From an uncultured Gammaproteobacteria bacterium (GTDB taxonomy: Bacteria; Pseudomonadota; Gammaproteobacteria; HK1): a stretch of 64,000 bases of DNA. A model generated the notes under the pieces. That model saw only the letters and a list, made by a program, of their open reading frames with translations, was not told the origin of the DNA and ran no database searches. Positions 43,216 to 51,972 of this stretch are shown piece after piece (the stretch's first letter is position 1; each line of letters starts with the position of its first letter). The stretch is taken from assembly GCA_958295835.1 (NCBI GenBank), contig OY282378.1, positions 4,799,694-4,863,693 of the forward strand, read 5' to 3'. The translations under genes and the position numbers were made by a program.

Positions 43216-43646
43216 TATTCATGACATGCAGCAGTGGACCCATTCTGCCGGGTTGCCCGTTGGCAATGACAAGAAGAGAGCAATGCTGGGAGCCAGACCC
43301 ACCCAACCATCGTCGCCGCGGCGTCCCTGCGCTCCCACCGGAACGCCTGATGCCCCCGTCCGCCGTGTGACCCCCGCGCCCAAGCGCCCGAAGTGGAAGG
43401 GGCTCGGTCCTTCGCCGTCGCCGGCACCACCACACCGGACGACCTCTGGCACCCGGTGGAGAACGTGAGGCGCATCCGGACCATCGAGCGCGTCGCTGCT
43501 CGGGCTGAGAACACATTCCAGGACACCGATTCTCGATCGGTAACGTAGATACAGCTTGGCCGATTGGCTTACGTACTTACCAGTGAGTGGTGCATGGACT
43601 GGCCCGACCAGGCGCCGCAATCTTCAAGGGCTATGGGAGAGATACC
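43216..43646 (+). other. Transcribed-looking spacer without a supported gene
   Basis: Downstream of the repressor-controlled promoter no frame has convincing protein features. An open frame from 43226 (MQQWTHSAGLPVGNDKKRAM) is proline/arginine-rich and looks non-coding. The stretch could be a leader or small RNA feeding the exported-protein gene at 43647, or the scar of lost phage genes. Confidence 0.35.
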
Positions 43647-43895
43647 ATGTCTCGGGTGTTGATGGGTGGAGTATTGGCGTTGTTCGCCAGCGTGGCGGTC
43701 GGTCATGCGACCGTCAAGGCGAAGGGCGCTCTCAAGGATGGGCGCGCGTATGTCGTCATCAAGCCGGGCACGGGGCCCTGTCCCGAGGGCTTCATGCGGA
43801 GTTACCGCGAGATCGTACCGGGGGAGAACAAGAATGATCCCGCGATGCTCGGTGCCTTGGGTAGCTGGAACGGCGGGTGCATCGCGAAGCCCTGA
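43647..43895 (+). CDS. Small exported protein of unknown function
   Basis: An 82-residue protein with a clear signal peptide (MSRVLMGGVLALFASVAVGHA, cleavage near residue 21) and a mature part of about 60 residues with two cysteines (TGPCPEGF and NGGCIAKP), probably disulfide-linked in the periplasm. GGAGA is 6 bases before the ATG. I do not recognise the family. It is the first gene downstream of the promoter at 43183. Confidence 0.65.
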   Translation: MSRVLMGGVLALFASVAVGHATVKAKGALKDGRAYVVIKPGTGPCPEGFMRSYREIVPGENKNDPAMLGALGSWNGGCIAKP

Positions 43896-44363
43896 CCGGC
43901 GCGTGGGACAGGAAGGGGCCGCATCCGCGGCCCTCGGAGATCCCCTCATCCTCTACATGAACACAGGACTTGCCCGCCCATGCCTCACCAGTGGCAAAAC
44001 TGGTCGTCATTCTCTACTTTCTACCCATAAATTCTGCGGAAGATCCCAATGGATTCATATGAAATCTGGTTCTGAGATCGAAATCGCACCTTCAAGCCAG
44101 TCGGAGGCGAACGATGAAACTGAAAGAAATCATGCAGAGAAACTGGATAGCCGAATTCATTGCGGATTCGCATGACGGTGCCTTGCATGCGAGCGGGTGC
44201 ACGACGGCGCCCGGCGCGCTGCCGGCCGGGGCGCCGGGAGCCGGGCCGCCGATCTTCATGGGTGCGGATTCATCGAGGGTTCGCGCCGCTCACCGTCTTC
44301 TCTGGCGGCGCGTATGATACGCAGGGTGAAGAGTGCGGACTCGTTCAGGGAGAGGGAGACCTC
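43896..44363. other. 468-base spacer, AT-richer, with possible 67-codon frame
   Basis: The left half is AT-richer than the surroundings. A frame at 44114-44317 (MKLKEIMQRNWIAEFIADSH) has a good GGAGG before its ATG, but after about 22 codons it becomes compositionally random and overlaps the relA start relic on the other strand. I cannot support it as a gene; it may be another copied gene start. Confidence 0.3.
44226..44277 (-). pseudogene. relA start-region relic
   Basis: On the minus strand the bases around ATG 44259 read TCGATGAATCCGCACCC-ATGAAGATCGGCGGCC, compared with CCGATGAACCTGCATCC-ATGAAGACCGGCGGCC at relA. Similarity is about 85 percent over 50 bases (by eye) and covers the leader plus about 10 codons (MKIGGPAPGAP against MKTGGLVPGVR), then ends. 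It lies 1.95 kb upstream of relA in the same orientation. Confidence 0.65.
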
Positions 44364-45212
44364 GTGACTGCCCCGATACCGCCCCCGTGGGCGATTCGAT
44401 GCATGCTGGCGTTCGTTGCACTGCTGGCGTTCGCTTCGGCGCCGGCGGCGGAAACCGGTGTCCGCCTGGACGGTCCGCGCACGCAAGGGGGTCTGCTGCG
44501 CGGGCGCGTGGCGCCGGGCTCCGCCGTCGAGCTCGGAGGCGTTCCGGTGCGGGTGTCCCGGGACGGCTGGTTTCTCATCGGCTTCGGTCGGGACGCGCCG
44601 CCGGAAGCGGAGCTCGCGGTGGTCTTCCCGGACGGCCGGCGCGAGCGGCGGATCCTGGAGGTGGAGCCGCGCGAGTACCGCATCCAGCGTATCGACGGGC
44701 TGCCCGCGCGCAAGGTGACGCCGCGAAGCGAGGAAGACCTCGCGCGCATCCGCGCGGAGGTCGGGATGGTGAAGAAGGCCCGCACGATCGACGACCCCCG
44801 CACCGATTTCCTCGACGGCTTCCGCTGGCCGGTCAAGGGCCGGATCAGCGGTGTCTACGGCTCGCAGCGCATCCTCAACGGCGAGCCGCGCCGGCCGCAC
44901 TACGGCATCGACATCGCGGCGCCGGCCGGTACGCGGGTCCTTGCGCCGGCCGGCGGCGTGGTCACGCTCACGCACCCGGACATGTTCTTCTCCGGCGGCA
45001 CCCTGATCATCGACCACGGCCATGGGCTGTCGTCGGCGTTCCTGCACCTCTCGCGCATCCTGGTCGAGACGGGCGAGCGGGTGGCACAGGGACGGCCCAT
45101 CGCGGAGGTCGGCTCGACCGGCCGCTCCACCGGGCCGCATCTCGACTGGCGGATGAACCTCTTCGACCAACGCATCGATCCGTCGCTGCTCGCGGGACCG
45201 ATGCCGGAATAA
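44364..45212 (+). CDS. M23-family (LytM-like) peptidase, exported
   Basis: A 282-residue protein starting at GTG 44364 (GGGAG upstream) with a signal peptide (MLAFVALLAFASAPAAE). A C-terminal M23 domain has HYGIDIAAPAGTRVLAPAGG (about 181-200), IIDHGHGLSSAFLHLS and GPHLDWRMNLFD. The usual HxH of the last motif is HLD here. This variant is common in the long gammaproteobacterial branch of the family, so activity is possible but not certain. It probably cleaves or regulates cleavage of peptidoglycan cross-links in the periplasm. Confidence 0.88.
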   Translation: MTAPIPPPWAIRCMLAFVALLAFASAPAAETGVRLDGPRTQGGLLRGRVAPGSAVELGGVPVRVSRDGWFLIGFGRDAPPEAELAVVFPDGRRERRILEVEPREYRIQRIDGLPARKVTPRSEEDLARIRAEVGMVKKARTIDDPRTDFLDGFRWPVKGRISGVYGSQRILNGEPRRPHYGIDIAAPAGTRVLAPAGGVVTLTHPDMFFSGGTLIIDHGHGLSSAFLHLSRILVETGERVAQGRPIAEVGSTGRSTGPHLDWRMNLFDQRIDPSLLAGPMPE

Positions 45213-45265
45213 GGCGGCGATTTCGCCGCGGCGCCCTGTGCCCCGGCGTGCCCGGGAGCACAGGG
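45213..45265. terminator. Two hairpins after the M23 gene
   Basis: GCGGCGA-tt-TCGCCGC lies right after the stop. Within the same gap CCCTGTGC and GCACAGGG (about 45234-45264) form a second stem. Neither has a T tract, so they are weak or Rho-assisted terminators, or processing signals. Confidence 0.4.
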
Positions 45266-45292
45266 TGTCGGACATACGGAGAGACACGAGCG

Positions 45293-45928
45293 GTGGAAGC
45301 AGCCGTCATCGAGTACTACTTCGCCCTGGCCTCGCCCTGGGCCTATCTCGGCAACGCCCGGCTGCGGGCCGTCGCCGCCGCTCACCGCGCGGTCATCGAC
45401 CCGATCATCATCGACTACGACCGGGTGTTCGCCGCAGCCGGGACGGTGCCGCTGCCGGAGCGCCCGCCGCTGCGCAAGGCGTACCGCCTGGTCGAGCTGC
45501 GCCGCTGGAGCGCATGGCGCGGGGTGCCGTTACGCCCTGAGCCGCGCCACTACCGCGGCGACGTGGAAGAGCCCGACGAGCGGCTCGCCGCCGTCATGGT
45601 GACCGCGGCCAAGGTGGCCGGCGCCGACTCGCTCGCCCTCGCCCATGCCATCAGCCGCGCGCTCTGGGCGGAAGATCGTTTTCCCTTCACGCGCAAGGAG
45701 CTGCTGGCGATCGCCGCCGCGGAAGGCTTCGACGGCCCCGCCCTCCTCGCCGCGGCCGAGCGCCCGGAAACCGCCCGCCTGTATGAACGCCAGACCGAAC
45801 AGGCGATTGCCCGCGGCGTGTTCGGCATGCCCTTCTACATCCTCGGCGGCGAACCCTTCTGGGGCCAGGACCGCCTGGAGATGCTGGACGCTAGACTGGC
45901 GTCGCATTCGGCGCCTGCGTCGGCCTGA
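45293..45928 (+). CDS. DsbA-fold 2-hydroxychromene-2-carboxylate isomerase family protein
   Basis: A 211-residue thioredoxin-fold protein of the HCCA isomerase/GST-kappa group. The start YYFALASPWAYLGNARL carries the Ser that replaces the catalytic cysteine. The end GVFGMPFYILGGEPFWGQDR contains the cis-Pro and the family's WGQDR tail. The start is GTG 45293. Family members act in naphthalene-type degradation, but many, like this one with no pathway genes around, have unknown substrates. Confidence 0.85.
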   Translation: MEAAVIEYYFALASPWAYLGNARLRAVAAAHRAVIDPIIIDYDRVFAAAGTVPLPERPPLRKAYRLVELRRWSAWRGVPLRPEPRHYRGDVEEPDERLAAVMVTAAKVAGADSLALAHAISRALWAEDRFPFTRKELLAIAAAEGFDGPALLAAAERPETARLYERQTEQAIARGVFGMPFYILGGEPFWGQDRLEMLDARLASHSAPASA

Positions 45929-46036
45929 CCGATCACATCCGGCCGGATCCAGGTGGCGGACGGGCAGGCGCCCGGTCCATATCCGAGGTCCGGCCACGCC
46001 CGGCCGGATCCAGGCAGTCGCCGGGGATCGTTCTCC

Positions 46037-46150
46037 GTATCAATCAGCTCCGTGCGGGCTTTCGCGCGGGCGCACGGGACGGATCTGGTGGTGGAGATTG
46101 CTTCTGTGCATCAACTCCGTGCGAGCTTTCCCGCGGCCGCCGCGGCGGAA
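46037..46150 (-). repeat. Duplicated speB stop region
   Basis: The end of speB on the plus strand (TCAACTCCGTGCGAGCTTTC, 46111 onward) recurs at 46044 as TCAGCTCCGTGCGGGCTTTC, offset 67 bases, including the stop triplet. A second short repeat, CCGGCCGGATCCAGG, occurs at about 45940 and 46003 in the same gap. Confidence 0.7.
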
Positions 46151-47097
46151 CGAGCCTGCGCCACCACGCACAGGATCTCGAACATCATCGTCGCGCCCAC
46201 CAGCGCGGTGTTGCCGCTGGGGTCGAAGGGCGGCGCGACCTCCACCACGTCGCCGCCGACGAGGTCGAGGCCGGACAGGGCGCGGATCATGAGCTGCGCC
46301 TCGATGGTCGAGAAGCCGCCGACCTCCGGCGTGCCGGTGCCGGGCGCGTAGACCGGGTCGAGCCCGTCCACGTCGAAGCTCACGTAGGTCGGGCCGTCGC
46401 CGGCGACCGCGCGCGCCTCCTCGATGACCGAACGCCATCCGCGCTCGAACAGCTCTTCCATGTAGACCACGCGCATGCCGCTGTCGTGGCTGAACTTCCA
46501 TACGTCGACGTCGCTCACCCCGCCGCGGATCCCGATCTGGATGGTGCGGTGCGGGTCGAGCAACCCCTCCTCGACCGCGCGGCGGAACGGCGCACCGTGA
46601 TGGAACTTCGATCCGAGATAGTCGTCGTGGGTGTCGCAGTGGGCGTCGAAGTGCACCATGCCCACCGGCCGGTGCCTGGCGATGGCCCGGAAGATGGGCA
46701 GGGTGATCGAGTGGTCTCCACCGGCCGCGATGGGGACGATCCCCGCATCGTGCAGCCGGGCGAACGCCTGCTCGATCTCGTCGAGGCTCGACTCCAGGTG
46801 GAACGGGCTCCTGATCGGCGTGTCCCCCACGTCGCATACCCGACACAGATCGTACGGTGCGACCTTCGTCGCCTGGTTGATGCGGCGCATGAGCGAGGAC
46901 TGGTTTCGGATCTCGCGCGGCCCGTGCCGCGCGCCGGTGCGGTTCGTCACCCCGCCGTCGAACGGCACCCCGATGAGGCCGACGTCCACGTCGTCGAGGG
47001 TCTCGGCGAAGGGGGTACGCATGAACGTCGGGATCCCCGTATAGCGGGGCCACATCATCGGCTCGGAGAAGTCACCGGGGCGGTCGTCGTGGCTCAT
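46111..47097 (-). CDS. speB: Agmatinase/guanidinobutyrase-family ureohydrolase
   Basis: A 328-residue manganese ureohydrolase. Metal ligands are in GGDHSITLP (about 148-156), HFDAHCDTHDD (about 169-179) and SFDVDGLDPVYAPGTGTPEV (about 253-272). It would release urea from agmatine, guanidinobutyrate or a similar guanidino compound. GGAGG lies 5 bases before the ATG. The substrate within the family cannot be fixed from sequence; the gene symbol is by family. Confidence 0.88.
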   Translation of the reverse strand: MSHDDRPGDFSEPMMWPRYTGIPTFMRTPFAETLDDVDVGLIGVPFDGGVTNRTGARHGPREIRNQSSLMRRINQATKVAPYDLCRVCDVGDTPIRSPFHLESSLDEIEQAFARLHDAGIVPIAAGGDHSITLPIFRAIARHRPVGMVHFDAHCDTHDDYLGSKFHHGAPFRRAVEEGLLDPHRTIQIGIRGGVSDVDVWKFSHDSGMRVVYMEELFERGWRSVIEEARAVAGDGPTYVSFDVDGLDPVYAPGTGTPEVGGFSTIEAQLMIRALSGLDLVGGDVVEVAPPFDPSGNTALVGATMMFEILCVVAQARSAAAAAGKLARS

Positions 47098-47203
47098 GGC
47101 TGCCTCCTTCCTGTGATGTGGATGTGCGCGTGCGCCAAGCCTGTGCCGCCATCCGAGCGCCGTATGAACCGCCCCGGGAAACCCGGAGGGTGAATTGCTT
47201 GAG

Positions 47204-47285
47204 TCAGGCGACCATCGCCGACTCATGCAGTGGGTGATCGTAGTGTGCCTCGAATTCAGCCGGAGGCACATGCTCGAAACGATCC
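47204..47285 (-). mobile_element. IS3-family orfB C-terminal scrap
   Basis: On the minus strand the last about 27 codons read RFEHVPPAEFEAHYDHPLHE and then SAMVA and a stop, like the tail of an IS3-type OrfB (RFEH-PAEFEA-Y). Nothing else of the element is present. The rest of the 722-base gap 47098-47819 holds no other gene I can support. Confidence 0.55.
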
Positions 47286-47819
47286 CGGTCGAGCTCCCGC
47301 ATGGTGGGCGTGACCGGCGCAGCAGGGGAGTGTGCAAGGAGAGCCGTTCTCGCCGGTGGAGTGGACTCCCAGTGGATGCCGGTCAGGTTCGTGCATGGCG
47401 TACGCAGCCGGCATGACGAGGGCGCTGCTTCCCGCTGGTGTGGTGAGCGCCGGGCCTGGATTCTCAAGCGCTGCGCGTTATAACATAACATTTCCAGATC
47501 AACATACCCGCGGTATGCGGACGGTCGGAAAGGAGACGCCACGATGAAGACTGGACCCCTGCCCATGAAATCCTCGGCAGAACGACGAAGAAACGCTCGC
47601 CGCCCGGCTTCTGATTCCGTGACGCCGGGCCTCCGGAAGCAGTGTGTCCCGGAAGCACACGGACGCCCCGCCCGCTTTGCCATGTGGCGGGCCTCCGGCC
47701 TGCCTGCGGGCAGGACGCGCCGGTCCCCGGGATGCGCTGCTCCCAGGTTCACGACAGGCGCCCGGTTCCGGCTACACCGGGCCGGGAAGACCAGTCGGCC
47801 CCCCGGCGGCGCGCGCCGG

Positions 47820-48602
47820 ATGCAATCGGTGTTCGCAGCTCTGTCCCTGTTCGTGGCGGGCGCCGCGTTCGCGGCATCGGAGGACGGATACCGCGAGCAT
47901 GGCGCGCACGAACACGGGCGCGGGACGCTCGACGTGGCCGTCGAAGGCGAGGAGCTCGTCATCGAATTCCGGATCCCGGCGGTCAACGCGGTCGGCTTCG
48001 AGCACGCACCGGGCACCGATGCGGAGCGGGCGGCGGTGCGGCAGGCGCTTGCGAGGTTCGGGGATCCGTCCGCGGTGCTCGTTCCCTCATCAGGCGCGGA
48101 GTGCGCACCCGAACGGGCGGAGGCCGGTTTCTCGGGCATGGATCCCGCAGGGTCCCGCGACCACCACGAGCAGCGCGAAGAAGACGGGCACGAGCAGGAC
48201 AGCCATGAGCAGGGCGGTCATGCGCATGGGAAACATGGACACGACCGGAACGGAGACGGCGAGCGCGGACATGAAGAGGACGGGCAGGCCCGGACCGAAG
48301 GGGGCGGGCACGAGCATGAAGAGGATGAGCACCACGAGCACGAGCACGGGCACGACGAGCATCATGACGACGAGCACGAGCCCGGGGAGCCCGGCATGGA
48401 CTCCGGCGCGGAAGCGCATTCGGAGCTGCACGCGACGTATCATTTCCACTGCCACGCGCCGGAGCAGCTCGATCGGATCCGGGTGCGCGTGTTCGAGCTT
48501 CTGCACGACGCCGAGGAGATCGAGGTGCGGGTGGTGACGCCGACGCTGCAAAGGGCGATGGATCTGCATCCCGGCGAAACGGTCGTCGAGCTCTCGCGCT
48601 GA
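47820..48602 (+). CDS. ZrgA/DUF2796-family histidine-rich zinc-uptake protein
   Basis: A 260-residue exported protein: signal peptide MQSVFAALSLFVAGAAFA, then the DUF2796 core EHGRGTLDVAVEGEELVIEF and HFHCHAPEQLDRIRVRVF. A long His/Glu/Asp/Gly run (residues about 120-200, HEHEEDEHHEHEHGHDEHH) would bind zinc. The family is zinc-regulated and sits with an ABC exporter-like pair and a DUF3299 protein, exactly the order seen here. The ATG at 47820 gives the signal peptide but has no ribosome site. An in-frame ATG at 47544 has a strong AAGGAG but would put 92 atypical residues before the signal. Confidence 0.87.
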   Translation: MQSVFAALSLFVAGAAFAASEDGYREHGAHEHGRGTLDVAVEGEELVIEFRIPAVNAVGFEHAPGTDAERAAVRQALARFGDPSAVLVPSSGAECAPERAEAGFSGMDPAGSRDHHEQREEDGHEQDSHEQGGHAHGKHGHDRNGDGERGHEEDGQARTEGGGHEHEEDEHHEHEHGHDEHHDDEHEPGEPGMDSGAEAHSELHATYHFHCHAPEQLDRIRVRVFELLHDAEEIEVRVVTPTLQRAMDLHPGETVVELSR

Positions 48603-48762
48603 CGCCTGGTGTGGCGCTGGCGGTCCGGTCATCGCGGCGAAGATGGAGGCGGCCGGCGGGATGAAGGGGCAGGCATTGGAGAGATCGGAGGCGATATGGT
48701 GGGGGCTGGCGGGATGGAGGGACGGCCGCAGGCCGATACTGTGCTCAGGGAGTGAGGCAGCC

Positions 48763-49566
48763 ATGCCCGATACCGCCGTGGTGAAAGGGGCGGCTACCCC
48801 CACGAAGGAGACGGCCAGGGCCGGCGCCGCCGCATCGACAAGGGCGCTCACGGCCGGGCCGGCGACCGTGGAAATCGACCGCGTCCGGTTCGCCTGGAAA
48901 GCCGGCGGACGCGACGTCCTCGACATCGCGCGCTTCGAGGTCGCGGCGGGGGAACGGGTGTTCGTCGAAGGGCCGAGCGGCAGCGGCAAGAGCACGCTGC
49001 TCGGTCTGCTCGGCGGGGTGACGATCCCGCGAGAAGGATCGATCCGGATCCTCGGGACCGCCCTCTCGTCGATGCCGGCGCGACGGCGCGACCGCTTCCG
49101 CGCCGACCACGTCGGCTTCATCTTCCAGATGTTCAACCTCGTGCCCTACCTCTCGATGATCGACAACGTCACCCTGCCGTGCCGCTTCTCGCGGCGGCGG
49201 CGGGAACGCGTCGGATCGCGGGCGGGAGGGCTGGAGGCGGAGGCGCGGCGCCTGCTCGCCCGCCTGGAGCTCGACCGGCCGGAGCTGCTCTCGCGCGCGG
49301 TCACCGATCTCAGCATCGGGCAGCAGCAGCGTGTGGCCGCCGCGCGGGCGCTCATCGGCACCCCGGAGCTCCTCATCGCCGACGAGCCGACCTCCGCCCT
49401 CGACGAAGGCGCGCGCGAGCGCTTCCTCGACCTGCTGTCCGCGCAATGCGGCGAGGCAGGCGCATCGCTGCTGTTCGCGAGCCACGACACGAGGCTCGGC
49501 GCCCGGTTCGACCGCCGGGTGTCGATCACGGAGCTGAACCGCTGTGACCTCGAAGGGGGCGGCTGA
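48763..49566 (+). CDS. LolD/MacB-type ABC transporter ATPase (zinc-linked)
   Basis: A 267-residue ATPase with Walker A GPSGSGKST (about 69-77), Q-loop FIFQMFNLVPYLSM, signature LSIGQQQRVAAARAL (the usual SGGQ is SIGQ) and Walker B LLIADEPTSALD. The first 40 residues are an alanine/threonine-rich extension. It is the ATPase partner of the FtsX-like permease downstream; with ZrgA and DUF3299 it forms a conserved zinc-related cassette. GAGG precedes ATG 48763. Confidence 0.92.
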   Translation: MPDTAVVKGAATPTKETARAGAAASTRALTAGPATVEIDRVRFAWKAGGRDVLDIARFEVAAGERVFVEGPSGSGKSTLLGLLGGVTIPREGSIRILGTALSSMPARRRDRFRADHVGFIFQMFNLVPYLSMIDNVTLPCRFSRRRRERVGSRAGGLEAEARRLLARLELDRPELLSRAVTDLSIGQQQRVAAARALIGTPELLIADEPTSALDEGARERFLDLLSAQCGEAGASLLFASHDTRLGARFDRRVSITELNRCDLEGGG

Positions 49567-49795
49567 AGTGGCCCGGCGGCGATCCTCCGTCCTCGCAGAA
49601 AGGATGCACAAGCGTCTCCCTGACCCGTCGTGCGTGCGCCGTGACGAGACAGGGACGGCACTGACCCGGAGGGCGACGGTGCCGGCGATCGCCGCTCGAA
49701 GCCGGTTCGACCACCTGATGCCTCCGGCGGAGCCGGACTGCGGCGGCCCCGGTGGGTGTGGCTGAGGCGGCCGGATGGCGATCCTTCGGCTGGCG
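49556..49795 (+). repeat. Duplicated ATPase-stop/permease-start junction around a 165-bp spacer
   Basis: GGCTGAAGTGGCCCGGCGGC and GATCCTCCG at 49561-49589 match GGCTGAGGCGGCCGGATGGC and GATCCTTCG at 49760-49788, offset 199 bases. The first copy has the ATPase stop; the second copy has the permease ATG. The ancestral genes were therefore probably about 10 bases apart. The spacer contains no gene. Confidence 0.7.
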
Positions 49796-51034
49796 CTCGA
49801 GAGCGTATTGAACCGCCGGGTCACGGCGGGACTCACCCTGCTCGCGGTCGCGCTCAGCATCGCGATGCTGCTCGGGGTCGAGAAGATGCGCCGCGAGGCT
49901 CGCGAGACGTTCGCGAACACGATCTCCGGCACCGACCTCATCGTCGGCGCGCGTAGCGGGGCGGTCCAGCTTCTGCTCTACACCGTCTTCCGCATCGGCA
50001 ATGCGACCAGCAACATCTCCTGGGAGAGCTATCGCCGGATCGCGGAGCTTCCCCGGGTGCGCTGGACCGTGCCCGTCATGCTCGGGGATTCGCACCGGGG
50101 CTTCCGGGTGCTGGGCACCACGCGCGGATACTTCGAGCATTACCGGTACGCGCGCCGGGAGTCGCTCGCGTTCGCCTCCGGCGGACCCTTCGGCGACGTC
50201 TTCGACGCGGTGCTCGGCGCGGAGGTCGCCGCGCGGCTCGGGTACGTGCTCGGGGACGATCTCGTCGTCGCGCACGGCGCCGGCGAGGTGAGCCTCTTCG
50301 AGCACGACGACAAACCCTTCCGCGTCGCCGGAATCCTTGCGCGCACCGGCACGCCGGTCGACCGCACGGTGCACGTCGGCATCGAGGGTTTCACCGCGAT
50401 GCACGTCGACTGGCGGGCGGGGGTGCCGGTGCCCGGATTGAAGATCCCGGCCGAGCAGGCGCGGGTGATGGATCTGACGCCGAAGACGATCACCGCCTTC
50501 CTGGTGGGTCTCGATTCGAAGATCGCCATCTTCGACTTGCGGCGGCGGATCAACGAGTACCGCCGCGAGCCGCTGCTCGCGATCATCCCCGGAGTCGCGC
50601 TGCAGGAGCTGTGGGATCTCATGAGCGTCGCGGAGAACGTGCTGCGCGTGATCTCCGCGATGGTCGTCGTGACCGGCCTGCTCGGGATGCTCACCGTCAT
50701 TCTGTCGAGCCTGGAAGCCCGTCGGCGGGAGATGGCGGTGCTGCGCTCGGTCGGCGCGCGCCCGCTGCACGTCTTCGCACTGTTCATGAGCGAGGCGGGG
50801 ATGCTGGCGCTGCTCGGCGCTGCGGCCGGGGTCGGCCTGCTCTATGCCGGCCTCATGATCGGGCAGCCGATCGTCGCGCGGGAGTTCGGCCTGCACGTGC
50901 CGATCGCGATGCTTGCGCCGGCGGATTGGCGCATACTCGCGGCGGTGGTGCTCGCGGGCCTCGCGGCCGGCGGCATTCCGGCGTTCCGCGCCTACCGGCT
51001 GTCGCTCGCCGACGGTCTTTCGATGAGGGTCTGA
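49775..51034 (+). CDS. FtsX-domain ABC transporter permease (zinc-linked)
   Basis: A 419-residue MacB/LolE-type permease: one N-terminal membrane helix (LTLLAVALSIAMLLGVEKM), a periplasmic domain (about 40-290) and three C-terminal helices (VISAMVVVTGLLGMLTVILS, SEAGMLALLGAAAGVGLLY, WRILAAVVLAGLAAGGIPAF). It pairs with the upstream ATPase. Confidence 0.92.
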   Translation: MAILRLALESVLNRRVTAGLTLLAVALSIAMLLGVEKMRREARETFANTISGTDLIVGARSGAVQLLLYTVFRIGNATSNISWESYRRIAELPRVRWTVPVMLGDSHRGFRVLGTTRGYFEHYRYARRESLAFASGGPFGDVFDAVLGAEVAARLGYVLGDDLVVAHGAGEVSLFEHDDKPFRVAGILARTGTPVDRTVHVGIEGFTAMHVDWRAGVPVPGLKIPAEQARVMDLTPKTITAFLVGLDSKIAIFDLRRRINEYRREPLLAIIPGVALQELWDLMSVAENVLRVISAMVVVTGLLGMLTVILSSLEARRREMAVLRSVGARPLHVFALFMSEAGMLALLGAAAGVGLLYAGLMIGQPIVAREFGLHVPIAMLAPADWRILAAVVLAGLAAGGIPAFRAYRLSLADGLSMRV

Positions 51035-51125
51035 AAGAGCCTGGGACCATCAGGATCGTCGTCGATGGTGGTGTGAAGACGGCCTTTCCATGAGGATTTG
51101 AAGATGCCTGGAACACCCGAGGATG
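51020..51125 (+). repeat. Duplicated ftsX-stop/DUF3299-start junction
   Basis: ATGAGGGTCTGAAAGAGCCT at 51023 (stop of the permease) matches ATGAGGATTTGAAGATGCCT at 51090 (start of the next gene), offset 67. The following bases (GGGACC and GGAACACC) continue the match. Confidence 0.7.
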
Positions 51126-51688
51126 CAAGGCGCGGATGCGTCGCCCCGGCGGCGGTGAAGACGCGTTTCGTTCTGGCCGTCGTGCTTGGTGTCGGGCTGG
51201 CCGCGGCCGAACCGTCGCCGGCGGCGCAGGACGACGTGCGCGAGCTCGAATGGGAGGAGCTCATGCCCGAGGGCTGGGATCCGTTCTCCGGGCTCGACGC
51301 ACTGATGTCGGACGATGCGCAGAACCTCGCCGACGGCAGCGCGCAGGCCGAGACGCTGATGAACGCCTACCGGGACGCGGTCCGCTCGGCGCCGGTGGTC
51401 GGCGCGCTCGACGGCCGGCAGGTGCGCCTTCCGGGGTTCGTGGTGCCACTCGACTTCCAGGACATGGAGACCTCGGAGTTCCTGCTCGTCCCGTACTTCG
51501 GCGCGTGCATCCACGTGCCGCCGCCGCCCTCGAACCAGATCGTCTACGTGCGCACGGTCGCGGGCTATCCGATCAAGGAGCTGTTCGACCCGGTGTGGGT
51601 GACCGGCGTGATCAGCACGCAGGCGCATCCGAACGAGGTCGGCGACGCCGGGTACACCATGCAGGCGACGATCATCGAGCCGTACTGA
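51104..51688 (+). CDS. DUF3299 protein, periplasmic, zinc cassette
   Basis: A 194-residue protein with an N-terminal export signal (FVLAVVLGVGLAAAEPSPAA) and the DUF3299 core RLPGFVVPLDFQDMETSEFL, LVPYFGACIHVPPPPSNQIV, PVWVTGVISTQAHPNEVGDA. The CIHVPPPPxNQ motif is diagnostic. It is regularly encoded with ZrgA and an FtsX-type ABC transporter. The ATG at 51104 has GAGG 8 bases upstream. The 284 bases after it (51689-51972) contain no supported gene. Confidence 0.9.
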   Translation: MPGTPEDARRGCVAPAAVKTRFVLAVVLGVGLAAAEPSPAAQDDVRELEWEELMPEGWDPFSGLDALMSDDAQNLADGSAQAETLMNAYRDAVRSAPVVGALDGRQVRLPGFVVPLDFQDMETSEFLLVPYFGACIHVPPPPSNQIVYVRTVAGYPIKELFDPVWVTGVISTQAHPNEVGDAGYTMQATIIEPY

Positions 51689-51972
51689 TACCGGGTCTCA
51701 CGGATGCGGGACCGACGGGCCGCTTGCCCAGGATATTTCCATGCGGCCCGCGAGACCGTGCTTTTCGCGACTTTGAAAGAGCCCTCCGCAGAGGATCACC
51801 GATACTGCTCCCCTTCGGCCATCGCGGCCTGACCCAAGCTGATCACTCTCCGGGATCCCCGGGGCGGTTCACTTGGGAAGCCTCCGGAGCAACCGGCCCA
51901 TGCACCCGGACCGGAACCTGCCGAAGCCCGCGGCGGGAGGGAAGCCCCGATACGCGCACACGCGCCCGCCCG

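Noticed and set aside
44114..44317. 67-codon frame with a good GGAGG
   Set aside because: After about 22 codons the translation looks random and it overlaps the relA relic; no homologue recognised.
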